A stretch of DNA of 64,000 nt. It comes from Coffea arabica. Its lineage: Eukaryota; Streptophyta; Magnoliopsida; Gentianales; Rubiaceae. The notes below the pieces were generated by a model that was not told the DNA's origin, ran no database searches, and worked only from the letters and a program-made list of their open reading frames with translations. Positions 34,696-46,422 of this stretch are shown piece by piece (position 1 is the first letter of the stretch; each line of letters opens with the position of its first letter). The DNA lies in contig NC_092323.1 of NCBI RefSeq assembly GCF_036785885.1, positions 1,590,501 to 1,654,500 of the forward strand, read 5' to 3'. Position numbers and translations under genes: made by a program.

Positions 34696-36111
34696 TATGG
34701 TGTGGTGTGGTGTGGTGTGGGTAGGGTATAAATGGAGAAAACGTATCGTATTTCTTAGATAAATATATTTTTTGAGGAAACCAAGAAGACTGAGCCAGGG
34801 ATGATAGATAGGGAAGGAGTACTACTGTACTAGTACTGTCTCATTTTACACACACGGAGAGGAGACGAACCACACCACACCACGGACACTCTCCCTCCCT
34901 CACGTTCATGATGATTCATCATCTCTTCATCTGATGGACGGATGATTGATGATTGGAGTTGCTATAATTCCCATTCATTCGCTCATTCACCCTTTCTTTC
35001 TCCACTCAACTCTCTCTCTCCCCCCTTCCCTCTCCTTCCTCTATCCATTCTACTTAGCCCTACAATCCTAGTCTTCTTTGACACTACTGACTCTGACTTG
35101 ATTGCCCAAAAAAAAAAGGGAAAACCAAAAGAATATCATATACATTTTAACACCACTTCCCTCCCCCAGCAACAGCCACCACCACAGCTCATCCGCACCC
35201 TCCCCCTTCCAAAAAAAAAAAATTTGTTTTTTCTTGTATTGGGCTGGGGAAGTTGTGTTGTTTGCCCAGATCTGGACAATTATTCATCATAAATCTTAAG
35301 AGGGTTTTTTTGGTCTCTGTGATACTGTATTTTTACTTTTTTTTTTCGGTTCCTCTTTTTTAATTTTTGTTGATATTAGATGAGATGATGATGATTGTGA
35401 TAACCTGATAGCTGGTCAGTAATCACTACTAAATATCCCTCCCCTCCCCATTTTTTTTCCCCTCCTAATCCTTTAATCCACAACCAAAATAACAAACCAG
35501 TGAATTCCTGGGCTTGCTTGCTGCATTCCCTTTCAGTACTTGGGGCTGTATTTTTGTTTTATTTTCTTTTCGTTGCATTTCTCAACCATCCGTATAAACG
35601 GAGTTGCAGCACTAATAAGTCTCTCTCTTTTTTCTTGTTCTTATTTTTCCGCCCCCCAAAACAAATCTCCGCTCGTCGTTTCTTTCTTTCTTTTTCCTTT
35701 TGTTTTTTGTTTTTTTTTTCAGATCAGATCGGATCTGATCTGAGAGGTGAAAGGGTACAAGGAGTACAATCATTCCTTTCTCTAGCTTCAGTTTTGGCCT
35801 CATAAATTGTTGTTCAGATCTACTGTAGCTAGGTTGGTTTACTCATCCAGATCTGGTCAGGAAAAGTTTTTTTTTTTTTTTTTTGGGAAAAAAAAGAAGT
35901 AGTAGTAGTAGTGGTGGCTGTTCATACTACTAGTAGTAAGCAAGCAAGTAAATCCAATACTAGTTTGGGATGATGGATGTTGAAAATATTTAATCCGTTG
36001 GAGAAAGAGAGCTTCTTGGTCTGCATCAAGTCCCTCTTGTGCTTGGATCGGGTCGGGTTTACTAGGAAAAGCCCGAGTGGTGGACACTAGGTAGCCTCTG
36101 GATCCATAAGG
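34696..36111 (+). promoter_or_regulatory. Promoter and long leader of the AFB gene
   Basis: GTATAAATGG at 34726 is a good TATA candidate, so transcription may start near 34760 and the leader would be over 1.3 kb, probably with an intron. Just before the TATA is (TGTGG)4 at 34701-34720; its complement CCACACCACACCAC occurs at 34870-34883. Pyrimidine-rich tracts at 34990-35060 are typical of plant 5' UTRs. An in-frame TAG at 36088 marks the 5' limit of the coding frame. Confidence 0.4.
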
Positions 36112-38664
36112 ATGTGCGTTTTTCAGAGCACGATTAATTACTTTCCGGAGGAAGTTTTGGAGCACGTGTTCGATTTCTTGTCGTCGCACCGGGACCGGAA
36201 TGCGGTGTCGCTGGTGTGCAAATCCTGGTGCCGAGTGGAGAGGTTCAGCAGGGAGAAAGTTTTCGTCGGGAACTGCTATGCGGTGAGCCCGGAGAGGCTA
36301 CTCTCTACGTTCCCTCGGGTTAGGTCCTTGACCCTCAAAGGCAAACCCCATTTCGCCGACTTCAATTTAGTCCCCCCTGATTGGGGCGGCTACCTCCACC
36401 CCTGGATTGATGCCATGGTCAAGGCCCGTGCCAATCTCGAGGAGCTCAGGTTGAAAAGGATGGTCCTTTCCGACGACACACTCGACCTTCTCGCCCATTC
36501 TTTTCCCTCTTTCAAGTCTTTGGTCTTAGTTAGCTGTGAAGGCTTCACCACCGACGGCCTTGCTGCCATCGCTGCCAATTGCAGGTACTGCCGCACATCC
36601 CCGTATCTACTTACTAGCTGCCTTCCCTCCTCTTTATTCCTGCTACTAATGCTGCTTCTGCTTCTTTTTTACTTTCTTTCTTCGAGTGGCTTCCGTGGAA
36701 TGTACTTCCACTATTAGCTCTGATTTACACTCACTGTTCCATGCTATGCTCCACAATTGTGTCAAAGAAATTAACCAACTGATGTGCTGATGTGTTCTCG
36801 TTTGGCCAAATACCAACTGAATACTTGTATTATTTGCCATGGTTGGTAAGAGCTTTTATGCACCTGGCAAAGCAATTCAGGAGAACTGCCAAATTGTTTT
36901 ATCAAGTTAACCCATGGTCATCTCAATTAAATTCTTCACAATTCTTCTCTGCTGGGTGGCTTAGCACTTGGTGTTATGTCCTTGGATTCCAATTTACCTT
37001 GCCAACTAACTTTACTTTTGCTTGAAAACATATGTTTAGGTTCGGCTTCTACTAATGCTGTGTGATAGAAGAAAAGTTTCTTCAATTTGTTGCATTCGTA
37101 ATGGTTCCCTTCATTACTGGATTATTGACTTATGTATCCATAATCAAGTGCTCTGTGCACCTCAACCAAAAAGTGGCACCGCCTGTTATTTAGTCTCTAG
37201 TGAAGTGGAGTCAGGGATGTAGGGTGGGTGGATTTTCTGACATATTTATGGGGATTCTGCCGACCAGTATTTCTGTTTCCTTCGTTTCTGACTTGCTAAT
37301 GTCAGGTCTCTGAGGGAGTTGGACTTGCAAGAGAACGAGGTGGAGGATCGAAGAGGGCAGTGGCTTAGCTGCTTTCCAGACAGCTGTACGTCCCTTGTCT
37401 CTTTAAATTTTGCATGCCTCAAGGGAGAAGTCAATTTGGCAGCTCTAGAGAGGCTTGTTGCAAGATGCCCAAACCTGAGAAGTCTCAGGTTGAACCATGC
37501 TGTGCCGCTTGATGCCCTGCAAAGGATCTTGGCGCAAGCACCTCATTTGGTTGACTTAGGAACAGGATCTTTTGTCCATGATCCTGATTCTGAGACCTAT
37601 CATAAATTGAAGAATGCTATCCAGAATTGTACGTCAATTAGGAGCTTGTCAGGGTTTCTAGAAGTTGCTTCTCGCTGCTTGCCTTCAATATACCCCTTAT
37701 GCTCGAGTTTGACTTCACTGAATTTGAGCTATGCACCAGGAATCTACAGTAATGAACTCGTGAACCTAATTCGTCACTGCAAGAAACTGGAACGCCTATG
37801 GGTTTGACCTTTTAGCCCTTTTTGATATACTTATTATTTTACTGTTTTCTTATGTTAAAACTACAGTAACTAATTCGAATGTTGATCTTGCAGATTCTGG
37901 ACACCATTGGGGATAAAGGGCTTGGTGTTGTGGCTTCCACATGTAAAGAATTGCAAGAATTGAGGGTTTTTCCATTTGATCCCCATGGAGTTGGGTATAC
38001 AGCTGTGACTGAAGAGGGCTTGGTGGCTGTATCTGCCGGCTGCCCCAAGCTGAATTCAATTCTCTATTTTTGCCAGCAGATGACCAATGCTGCACTGATA
38101 ACTGTAGCAAAAAATTGCCCCAATTTCATTAGATTCAGATTGTGCACTCTTAACCCAACTGTACCAGATGCAGTCACACAGCTGCCACTTGATGAAGGCT
38201 TTGGGGCAATTGTTCAATCATGCAAGGGTCTCAAGCGATTGTCAGTCTCTGGCCTTCTAACTGACCAGGTTTTCCTTTATATAGGAATGTATGCTGAGCA
38301 GCTAGAAATGCTCTCAATAGCATTTGCTGGGGAGAGTGACAAGGGAATGCTCTATGTGCTGAATGGGTGCAAGAAGCTTAAAAAGCTTGAGATCAGGGAC
38401 AGCCCTTTTGGTGATGTGGCACTTCTAGCGGACATGGGAAAGTATGAAACAATGCGATCCCTTTGGATGTCGTCCTGTGAAGTGACCCTTGAAGCATGCA
38501 AGAAGCTTGCAATGAAGATGCCGAGGCTGAATGTGGAGATCATTAATGAAAATGAGCAGATGGAGGCTAGCACTGATGACAAACAGAAGGTAGAGAAGAT
38601 GTACTTGTATCGAACGTTAGTCGGGCCGCGGAAAGACGCTCCAGCCTTTGTGTGGACGTTGTAG
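36112..38664 (+). CDS. AFB2: TIR1/AFB auxin receptor F-box protein (AFB2/3 type)
   Basis: Three exons (36112-36584, 37306-37801, 37894-38664) join in phase to 579 residues. The protein is the substrate receptor of an SCF E3 ligase that binds auxin together with Aux/IAA repressors and causes their degradation. An F-box lies at about residues 9-50 ([14 protein letters not shown]...SLVCKSW), followed by leucine-rich repeats. [13 protein letters not shown] carries the auxin-pocket His80; RFRLC and [10 protein letters not shown] carry the pocket Arg and Ser equivalents. [28 protein letters not shown] and the absence of a TIR1-type tail favour the AFB2/3 clade. The start is the only Met before the F-box. 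Family members usually start at the Met that aligns with Ile8 here. A miR393 site is in exon 3. Confidence 0.95.
38446..38467 (+). promoter_or_regulatory. miR393 target site
   Basis: The mRNA segment GAAACAATGCGATCCCTTTGG plus A is complementary to miR393 except for two positions near the miRNA 3' end. The 18-base core CAATGCGATCCCTTTGGA pairs perfectly. It encodes ETMRSLW, the position known for TIR1/AFB genes. Cleavage there down-regulates the receptor and can start secondary siRNAs. Confidence 0.9.
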
Positions 38665-39193
38665 GAGGTTGAAACTCTTCAGTTATCAGCTTTTGTACCA
38701 TCACGCAGTTTAGGTGAAGTACCAGGAGGATTGTGCTTCCAATTTAATCATTGAAACATTCGGTTACCAGATTGGCCCTTTTAAATCGTCCAGTCTTTTA
38801 TCTTCGGCTGTAGTTGTAGATTCTTCAAGTGATTGTACAAGTATTTTTTTAGTTTCGTTACTTTTGTTTTTAAATGAAGGGGCTTGTGTTTGTTCATTCA
38901 CTTACGAAATGAGATGTTTGGAGCACGGAGACTTGTGGCCAGCGCAACCCATCTTGCAATGGCAATCTTGTCGAATCTGCTTTGTGAGCAAATATCATCA
39001 ATCTCCAACCAACCATCCCATCCATTGTGGATCCCATACCGGTCCATAATCAGCTTTTGTTTCCTCTTTACCTCCAGTTTTCTCGATCTCTATTTATAAT
39101 TTATGAGGGACGACTGGTGCAAATTTCCCCAAAGTTGATGCAGGGCAGCTAGGCTGGCAACTCAACAATTGGTCTAGGGAAAGAGGAGTGGAA
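38665..39193 (+). other. 3' UTR and downstream DNA of the AFB gene
   Basis: Non-coding DNA directly after the stop codon, running up to the hAT-like insertion. The poly(A) position was not determined. No other feature was seen. Confidence 0.5.
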
Positions 39194-39201
39194 GATAGGA
39201 T

Positions 39202-39737
39202 TAGGGCTGTCAACGGGCCGGGTCCGGGCCGGAATTCATTATTCCGGACCCGGACCCGGACCCGAATTACTATCCCGGATCCGGACCCGACCCGTTTACC
39301 TGACGGGTCTTTTATTCTATGTTTCGGATCCGGATCCGGCGGGTCCCGGATCCGGATCCGGGTCTACCCGAACAAATTTACCAAATTTTATAATTTCTAA
39401 TAAAAATGAGAAAAAAATATATTTATAAACTAATTTCTAACTAATGCAAAGAAAAAACCAAATAAGAAAAGAAATCAAATTAATTTTATTAAAATACATC
39501 ACCCTAATCAAATTATATTGATAAATATATATTTTTTAAATTATTAATTCATTTATATCCGGATCCGGGTCTAATACGGGTCGGAATACTATATTCCGTA
39601 TCCGACCCGTTTTTTTGTTTGACAAAACGGATCCGGATCCGGATCCAGGAAACGGAATTAAATCCCTACCCATACCCGCAATAATTTCACGGATCCGGTC
39701 CGGATCCGGGTCTAGACCCGACCCGTTGACAGGCCTA
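39202..39737. mobile_element. hAT-like non-autonomous element with perfect 8-bp target duplication
   Basis: GATAGGAT flanks both sides exactly (39194-39201 and 39738-39745). The termini are TAGGGCTGTCAACGGG and, inward from the right, TAGGCCTGTCAACGGG: 15 of 16 bases agree. Both subterminal regions are packed with CCGGATCCGG-type palindromes and CCCGACCC motifs. Such subterminal repeats are where hAT transposases bind. The AT-rich middle has no coding capacity. Confidence 0.9.
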
Positions 39738-39745
39738 GATAGGAT

Positions 39746-40990
39746 GCCAGCCAAGTACTTGACTAGGATCTGTTGCCACTCTCCTCGCTCTTTTATTTGT
39801 GAATTTCAAAATTTTGAAGTGTGAAATCGGATAAGTCAGTTGCTCGCCGTGAGCAGCCAATCCGGGAAGAAATTCAAGAAAAGGCACTTAATTAAGGTTT
39901 GGAAGTCATCAGGCTGCCCATTCCTGGGGCGAAAGCAATAGCATTTGGTACTGTCTCTTGCTTTTTTTTTTTTAAATCTCCCACTCCAACTAAATTCCAT
40001 CCCTCCCCACCTCCTCCAACTAATAGGCCCAAAATTTGATTTCTGAACCTAACCTTACAATATAAATAAGGAGAATTCTAAGAGTCTCTCCCCTAATCAC
40101 AGGATCAACCACAATTATCGTTTTGATATTGGTCTAACCACAATGATGATTTATCCGGCAACATTTAGCATTTGACAGTGCAGCACCAGCCTCCCTGCAT
40201 CCTCATCCTCGTAACTAAAGGAAAGAATTTCAGTTAGTTACACGATACACCAACTCTTCCCTCATCAAGTCGTCCCGAAACTAATCCAATCATTTGCTGT
40301 AAAAGTTGATGATGATGCCTTAATTTTCAAACTCCCAGTTTCACTTAGTTTGGCATCAAACAGGCACAGGTTTGAGATGGGAAATGCACACTTTCTTTTT
40401 TCTTTATTAAACTGCGAAAACTCGTATCCGTGAAACTTGAAGAGAGATCTTTTTTTTTTGAAAGGCCCTCAGTTCATATTGATTAAAAACAGGTAGAGAC
40501 GTTACACCCTCTAACCCTTTTTTTTTTTTCTTTTTTCAATCCAATTTACTCCTTCACCATAATTGAAATAGGATAGATTTTTTATTATCAAATTGTACTT
40601 CCCAAACTGGGTAGTATAAAAAACTAAAAAGTGCACCAACTAGAATCAACTTCCTAATTTCTTCACAAGGATAATGATGCGGACAACTTCCAAATTTCAT
40701 GTTTGTTTTCGTGTCTGAATGAGCATTTAGCATAAATCAGCAAATGTGTATGGCGTGCAAAATAAATAGGCGGTGCAAATACACATTCACTTCGAAAATA
40801 ACAGAGAGTATCTTACATTTTATACAACACAATATGATCACTCATGAGAGCAATCCAAAAGGGTCCTTAAATAAAATCTCTTAATATCGCATGACAGTAC
40901 TGATTATGAATACACGGATGAACAACACTCGCTGTAAACCAACAAGATGAATACAGGTACCTAATGAATTTAAGAACCTGACTCAGGGCC
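39746..40990. other. Intergenic DNA and 3' UTR of the CYSTM gene
   Basis: AT-rich spacer between the AFB gene (+) and the convergent CYSTM gene (-). The part nearest 40990 is presumably the CYSTM 3' UTR. No element ends or RNA genes were recognised. Confidence 0.5.
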
Positions 40991-43297
40991 TCAGAAGCAG
41001 CATTCCTCCAACAGACAACAGCAACAGAGGGCAGCCAAACTGCATTTGCACAAGAAACGTTATCAGATTTACCATGCTAAGTCCATACCGTGTCTAACGT
41101 GTAGGGAGGTCGGGGTCCAGGGTGGGAAAGACTTCAAAGAACAGAGTAAGATACCATATACAAAAGACAAGGTGTACCAAGTTGGAATCACAAGCAAGCA
41201 AAGCAACCGTACCTTTGCACAAGGCTCAGTTGCTCACAAGATAATGATATTTATTACTCCTATACTTTCCTTTATTATTTTTTACTTCTAAATCAAGTTT
41301 GTGAACATTAATTAAACACAGCCGATTGCTAATAATGAATCCTTACAGAAGCTAGCACGATATAGCACCAACCACCGTGTAGTAGTAATATCTTTATGAG
41401 AATTTGCTTGAAAGACATCATACCTTCAGTCAGCCTGAGCAGTGTCTAGAGCCTAGAGATCTACAGTACACAAATCCATAAAATTCAAAACAACTAGGCA
41501 AGAACAAATGAGTTTAAAAAACTGCTTGACTATGAATGAATTAAGGTGCTTTATGGATATTGGTGCGGTTCTTGGAGCAGGCGAAAGTCCAAGCAGTGTG
41601 CATTTGCATATCAAATGTAGGATTCTGACATAAGCACAGATATCTAATCGAAGACGATGACTAAATATGCAAAGAAAACAGAGGAAAACAGGAATTTAAA
41701 GATGCTCCACGAGTCTCAATATATTAACTAAAAGTCACACTTAATATCCAACCTCCTGCTCCTTCAGTCAACATAAGTACTTTACATCTAGAATGTGACC
41801 CACTTTGAGACAATACTTCTGAAAGATGTTGTAAGGTGAGGAACAACAGCATTTTAATCCATTATCTATCATCACGTACAAGAATAAACAAGAGAAGGTC
41901 CAAGATATCTAAACCATTTGAGGTGTTTCTACCTAGCTAGTTAAATCAGGAAACAGAATGGTTAAAAAAGGCAACTGTGTTAAATTGAGATATTGGACAA
42001 TGATGACTACAAAGAATACTGTTCTGTTTAAGCAAGAAGCCAGCAGGATAATAAACAACAAGAAGCAGTCTTGCAGAAGCAGTAAGATGACACGGTAGAG
42101 AAAGGCAAGAAAATATCTGCAAGCAAATGACATGGAAAAGTATGATTTGCTTCATGATCGGGGCAGGTCAGCCAAAAAAGGAAACAGATGTATCACACCA
42201 CATATGGCGCTCACACCTAAAACTAGTTACTATATGATTTTGTCAACAACCAACAGACTTGTGTCTTAAATACCATAAGGCGGTTCTTTCTGGATGAATA
42301 GCTAGAAAAGAATGATGAAAGGAAGGGTGCAGGGTGCGGCGGAGGAAGCAATTCAGTGTGTTAGGAAGCATTAGAAGGGTAGTAGACTCATTTAAAACTG
42401 TATAATGCATGGCTAAAATATAAGCAATTCAGAGAAACATAGGAAGCATGAGACCAGGTCGTTGTTGAAAACAAATTCATTTAACCATTAAGTGACTGAT
42501 CGGATCATAATCCACGTTTGATTCGGTCGGGATCGTAAAGACAGAGAGGTAGATTTAAATTTAAAAGGAAAAAAAAAAAAGGAGTTGGAAGAAAGCATAG
42601 AGAATCCGGTAAAAAAAAGACTTCATATAAGCCCAGCTCAAAACAATTCTCCGATGGTAAAAGGCTCTGGGGATACGAAACCAGTTTGACTTGATCAAAA
42701 TCACCATTTTAAGAAATTCTAACCCCAAAAAAAAAATTGAAAAAGAAAAAGAAAGAGAAGCATAAGAAGACATCCGGATAAAGCAAAATGGCAATAAATA
42801 AGAGACAGTGAGTAGAGTTGGAGGTACCAGCCACGGAGGAAAGAGGAACAACCAGAATGGTCATCGTGATCGTTGTGGTGATGCTCGGAATGGTAGGCCC
42901 CATAAGGTTGGGGTGGAGGCGGAGGCGGAGGAGGATAGCCGTGGTTGAAATACTGCTGGTAACCCTCAGGACGTGGGGGTGGCGGATAAGGGTAGCCTGA
43001 GGGTGGTGGTGGTGGTGGTGGTCCTGGTGGAGGGTATCCTCCATAGGAGGGTGGGGGTGGTGCTGATGGGTAGCCCGGTGGCGGTGGAGCAGCATACGCA
43101 GTCCCTGATTTTGACATAAATTACAGGTCAAAACAAACCATCAAAAGGAAGAAAAGGAAAAAAAAAAGAAAAGAAGATAAAAACAAAGACTACTAGTTGA
43201 TCAACGAAAATAAGGAAATCTTGGTGGTAGAGAGGGAGTTGCTGGCAGTGGGCGGGGTACCTGGAGGGGGATAAGGCGATGCTTTTTGGTAACTCAT
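40991..43297 (-). CDS. Proline-rich cysteine-rich transmembrane (CYSTM) protein
   Basis: Three exons (43297-43261, 43104-42828, 41039-40991) join in phase to 120 residues. The N-terminal 90 residues are Tyr/Pro/Gly-rich with repeated PPPPGY-like units. A His/Asp-rich stretch (HSEHHHNDHDD) follows, and the protein ends in the CYSTM module, GCLAALCCCCLLEECCF. CYSTM proteins are small membrane-associated proteins often linked to stress tolerance; the exact role of this one cannot be read from sequence. The last exon encodes only 16 residues and lies 1.8 kb from exon 2, so it is easily missed. Phase (TG|T giving Cys) and the CYSTM motif support it. Only the long middle exon would be seen without splicing. 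Confidence 0.88.
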
Positions 43298-44238
43298 CAC
43301 TGGTAGTAGTGAATTTCTGAGGTATCTGGTAAAGCGGGAAGATGTGATCGGAGCGATTTGGTTACCCTTCCCCCTTTCCCCTCCAATTTACCGAGGAAAT
43401 AATTTAGTCCACTTTCTTTGCCCTTTATGAAATGCTGGGGAGAGAAGATAGGCTTTTCTTCCTGGAAATTTGGCAGGCATCACCCCCAATCACAAGGTGC
43501 CACGTCCATTGGAATATACATATATGTATGCTATTCCATTTCCATACAGCTGGGATCTACTTGTTGGGGGGGGGGGGTGGGGTCCGCGAAACAGGAAATA
43601 AATCGTCCGACCGACCCCGAAACTATTTCCATTTCACACTTTTGGCCCCTTAATAATATATTATTGTAAATAAATCCCTCAGTAATACTACTGTAATAAT
43701 AATAGAGTGTGTCACGTTTAAGGGCTTTTTATCAAATTTGGCCACTAGTGAACGAGGATAAAAGTGTACAGAAAATCATTAAATTATTCGCGTTGAGAAT
43801 TGAAATACATTATTCATAATCACTTGCATAGAATCTCAAAGCACCTCCTCCTCATCACCTGCCCAAGGGCAAGGAGACCCCTCTTTCATCATCATAATCT
43901 TCACCCACCACCATCAATGCCAATTGCCAACGCCCACCATCATTGGTCGTCTCTCTCGTACATTTTCGATTCCAGCACTGCGGTCCGGATCCTGATCAGT
44001 CCAAGCATAATTATAACGGTGTGATTAATTAATGGTGAGATTGCGGATAAAAGGCCATCCTAACGACCACAAAGCCAAAGGCCGCCTTATGGGCCGCCGG
44101 AGACCGATATCACCACCACCGTTAATTTCATCTTAGCATTTGGCAATCTACCACCACCATGCTACATACAAGATACGGCTAACCACTCCATGATCAAGGA
44201 GACAACTCCCTCTATACCAATCCATGATCGATCGGTAG
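43298..44238 (-). promoter_or_regulatory. CYSTM upstream region
   Basis: Presumed promoter of the CYSTM gene followed by intergenic DNA. A G-run at 43567-43576 and short AT runs are the only simple features. No TATA box was assigned. Confidence 0.35.
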
Positions 44239-44246
44239 TCCCAAAT

Positions 44247-44424
44247 ATGGATGCAAACGAATCGAGCCGCTCGAGTCGAGCTCGAGCCGGTTCGAGTCAT
44301 ACTCGAGCTCGAATTCGAATTCAGAATATTAAGCTCGTTAGCTCGCGAGCTTGACTATATATATATATATATATTTATTTATTTATTATTTATTATTTTT
44401 ATTTAATAATAAAATTACGTATAT

Positions 44425-44461
<37 letters not shown>

Positions 44462-44761
44462 ATTTTTATAATAAAATTACGTATATTATATATATATTTT
44501 TTATTTTCATAATAAAATTACGTATATATTCTTAATATTTTATTATTTATTTAAAAAAATATTATTTTATTTATTTTTTAAAAAATAAATTTATTATTTT
44601 TTATTTTTTTCGAGCTCGAGCTTGAGCTCGGCTCGACTTGATTCGAGTCGAGCTCGAGCTTGAAAATCGCCGATTCGTCGAGTTCAAACTGGATAAAATT
44701 CAGTCGAGACTCGATTCGATTAGCTCAAAACTCGATTCGGCTCGATTCGTTTGCAGCCCTG
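44247..44761. mobile_element. hAT-like non-autonomous element with TCGAG-rich ends
   Basis: Flanks TCCCAAAT (44239-44246) and TCCCAAGT (44762-44769) agree at 7 of 8 bases. The ends share TGCAAACGAATCGAG; the right end read inward begins CAGGGCTGCAAACG. Subterminal blocks are dense in GAGCTCGAGC palindromes, and the middle is TATTTTTTATT-type low-complexity DNA. It is non-coding. Confidence 0.85.
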
Positions 44762-44995
44762 TCCCAAGTTTACCCCCAATCTCTGCACCAAATAATAGCG
44801 AGTAGAGTAAAATCTGTTTGACGGCCTGGATACCCTACACGCTTCACAATCACACGATACTTTTAGAACAATTGAAGCACAGAATAAGATCTTTTTGCCT
44901 CGTACAAGAATGCCAACAGAGTGCTTGCTCACATATAGCATTATAGCCTATACAAAACTGGAAGCAGCTTCAAACCCCTTCTTAACTTGCTTTAA

Positions 44996-45604
44996 GAGCA
45001 ACAGCAGCACGGGTGTAATGGAGGGCCATTACACCACTCCATGACACGGTCTCCCATTGGAGCCGTGTCATGGAGATTACACGCATCATGGATATGATGC
45101 GTGTAATCCCATTAGAAGGTGGGACCATGATTAAATGTAATCCCATTATGTTATGGAGTTCAACTAATTACATGTCGAATTATTAATTAAGTATGAATTA
45201 TTATGATATCTTCGCATTTATAGTATCAAATATTTGTTTAATTTCCTGCATAATTATTTTTGAAAAAAAAACAATATATTATTTTTGAAAGATAGAAAAA
45301 GATATATTATTCAAAACTTAAAAATTAATAATATCATTTTTAGAAAATAAAAAATTCAAAATGTAAAAAATTTAATGAAAGTTAGTACTTTATTTTTTAA
45401 AAATAACAAAATTACTTTATATATTTATGGGATATGAGTTATGCATTATTAAAATAAATATTTGATTTAATTGTGGATCCATGCTATTACACCTTATGGA
45501 GTGTAATCCATTGTGAGTGAAAGTGTAATAAAAGAGGAGAAAGTGGAATGCTGATGTGGCATGTGGATTACACTCCACAAGGTGTAATAGCATTGTGAAT
45601 GCTC
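44996..45604. mobile_element. Tourist-like MITE made of stacked hairpins
   Basis: TAA flanks both ends (44993-44995 and 45605-45607). The termini begin GAGCAACAGC and, inward from the right, GAGCATTCAC. Four strong inverted repeats lie inside. Three are perfect: 45012-45021 with 45026-45035 (10 bp), 45039-45049 with 45063-45073 (11 bp), and 45075-45089 with 45094-45108 (15 bp, 4-base loop). One is long: 45483-45509 with 45565-45591 (26 of 27 bases). Variants of GTGTAAT recur throughout. It is non-coding. Confidence 0.75.
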
Positions 45605-45607
45605 TAA

Positions 45608-46422
45608 GCACAACTCAGGGTATATTCCTCTGCCCACTGTCTCGCTAGGTATAGAGGTTATTTTTTTTTTTTTTTTTTTTAAAAAAAACCCACGCACACA
45701 CAAATACCTTGCACTCTACCAAAAAAGAAAGATTAAAAAACCTGCCATAGAGACTAGTAGGAGGGACGGGAGCGAAGAGGCAAAAAATAAAAAATAAAAA
45801 GAAAACACCCCTTGCCTTGGTGAATTTTTTTCCCTCGCCTCATAAGCAAGTTTTACGTAAAGCTTTCTATCTCATATATATCACATCACAAAATTTACAA
45901 TTAATAAATTTCACAAAAACTGAACCTTTTATCTTACATGTATCACATCACAAAATTTACTATAAATAAATATCACAAAAATAAAAATCATTTTTTATCC
46001 ACATTTTTATCTCACATATATCATATCATAAAAATTACTATAAAGTCATTTTCTATTTTTTTTATCTCATATATATATATATATATATTAAAATCAGCTA
46101 GTTATAGGCAGATGAGAAAAGATCCTGTAGTGGTAATCTGCTCCATACCAATTGCAAACTAGCTTCAAAATTCGCTATCCAAATTGTCAAAAATTGTTCC
46201 CATTTCATGACTAGCTTTCCATAAATTGCCAAAACTGTTCTAAGATCATAAAAAGTACAACTAAATTGATGATAGAGAACAACTATTCGACTAGTGACAA
46301 CATAGCAGAATGGGGAGCGAGAAAGCCAAGTTCCTGCCTACAACATAAATCAAGTGGCAAGGCAGCGAGTGGAAGATGAGCTTCAGCTCCTCGACAATCT
46401 CAGCCCTTCGGCTCCTCGACAA
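45608..46422. other. Intergenic DNA and TRAP-beta 3' UTR
   Basis: AT-rich, with four loosely repeated units of TATCACATCACAAAATTTAC type between 45870 and 46040 and a short TA run at 46070-46088. The bases next to 46423 are presumably the TRAP-beta 3' UTR. Confidence 0.5.

Noticed and set aside
42709-43131. His/Pro-rich frame overlapping the CYSTM middle exon in another frame
   Set aside because: It is a frame shadow of a repetitive proline-coding exon; only the other frame joins to the CYSTM exon.
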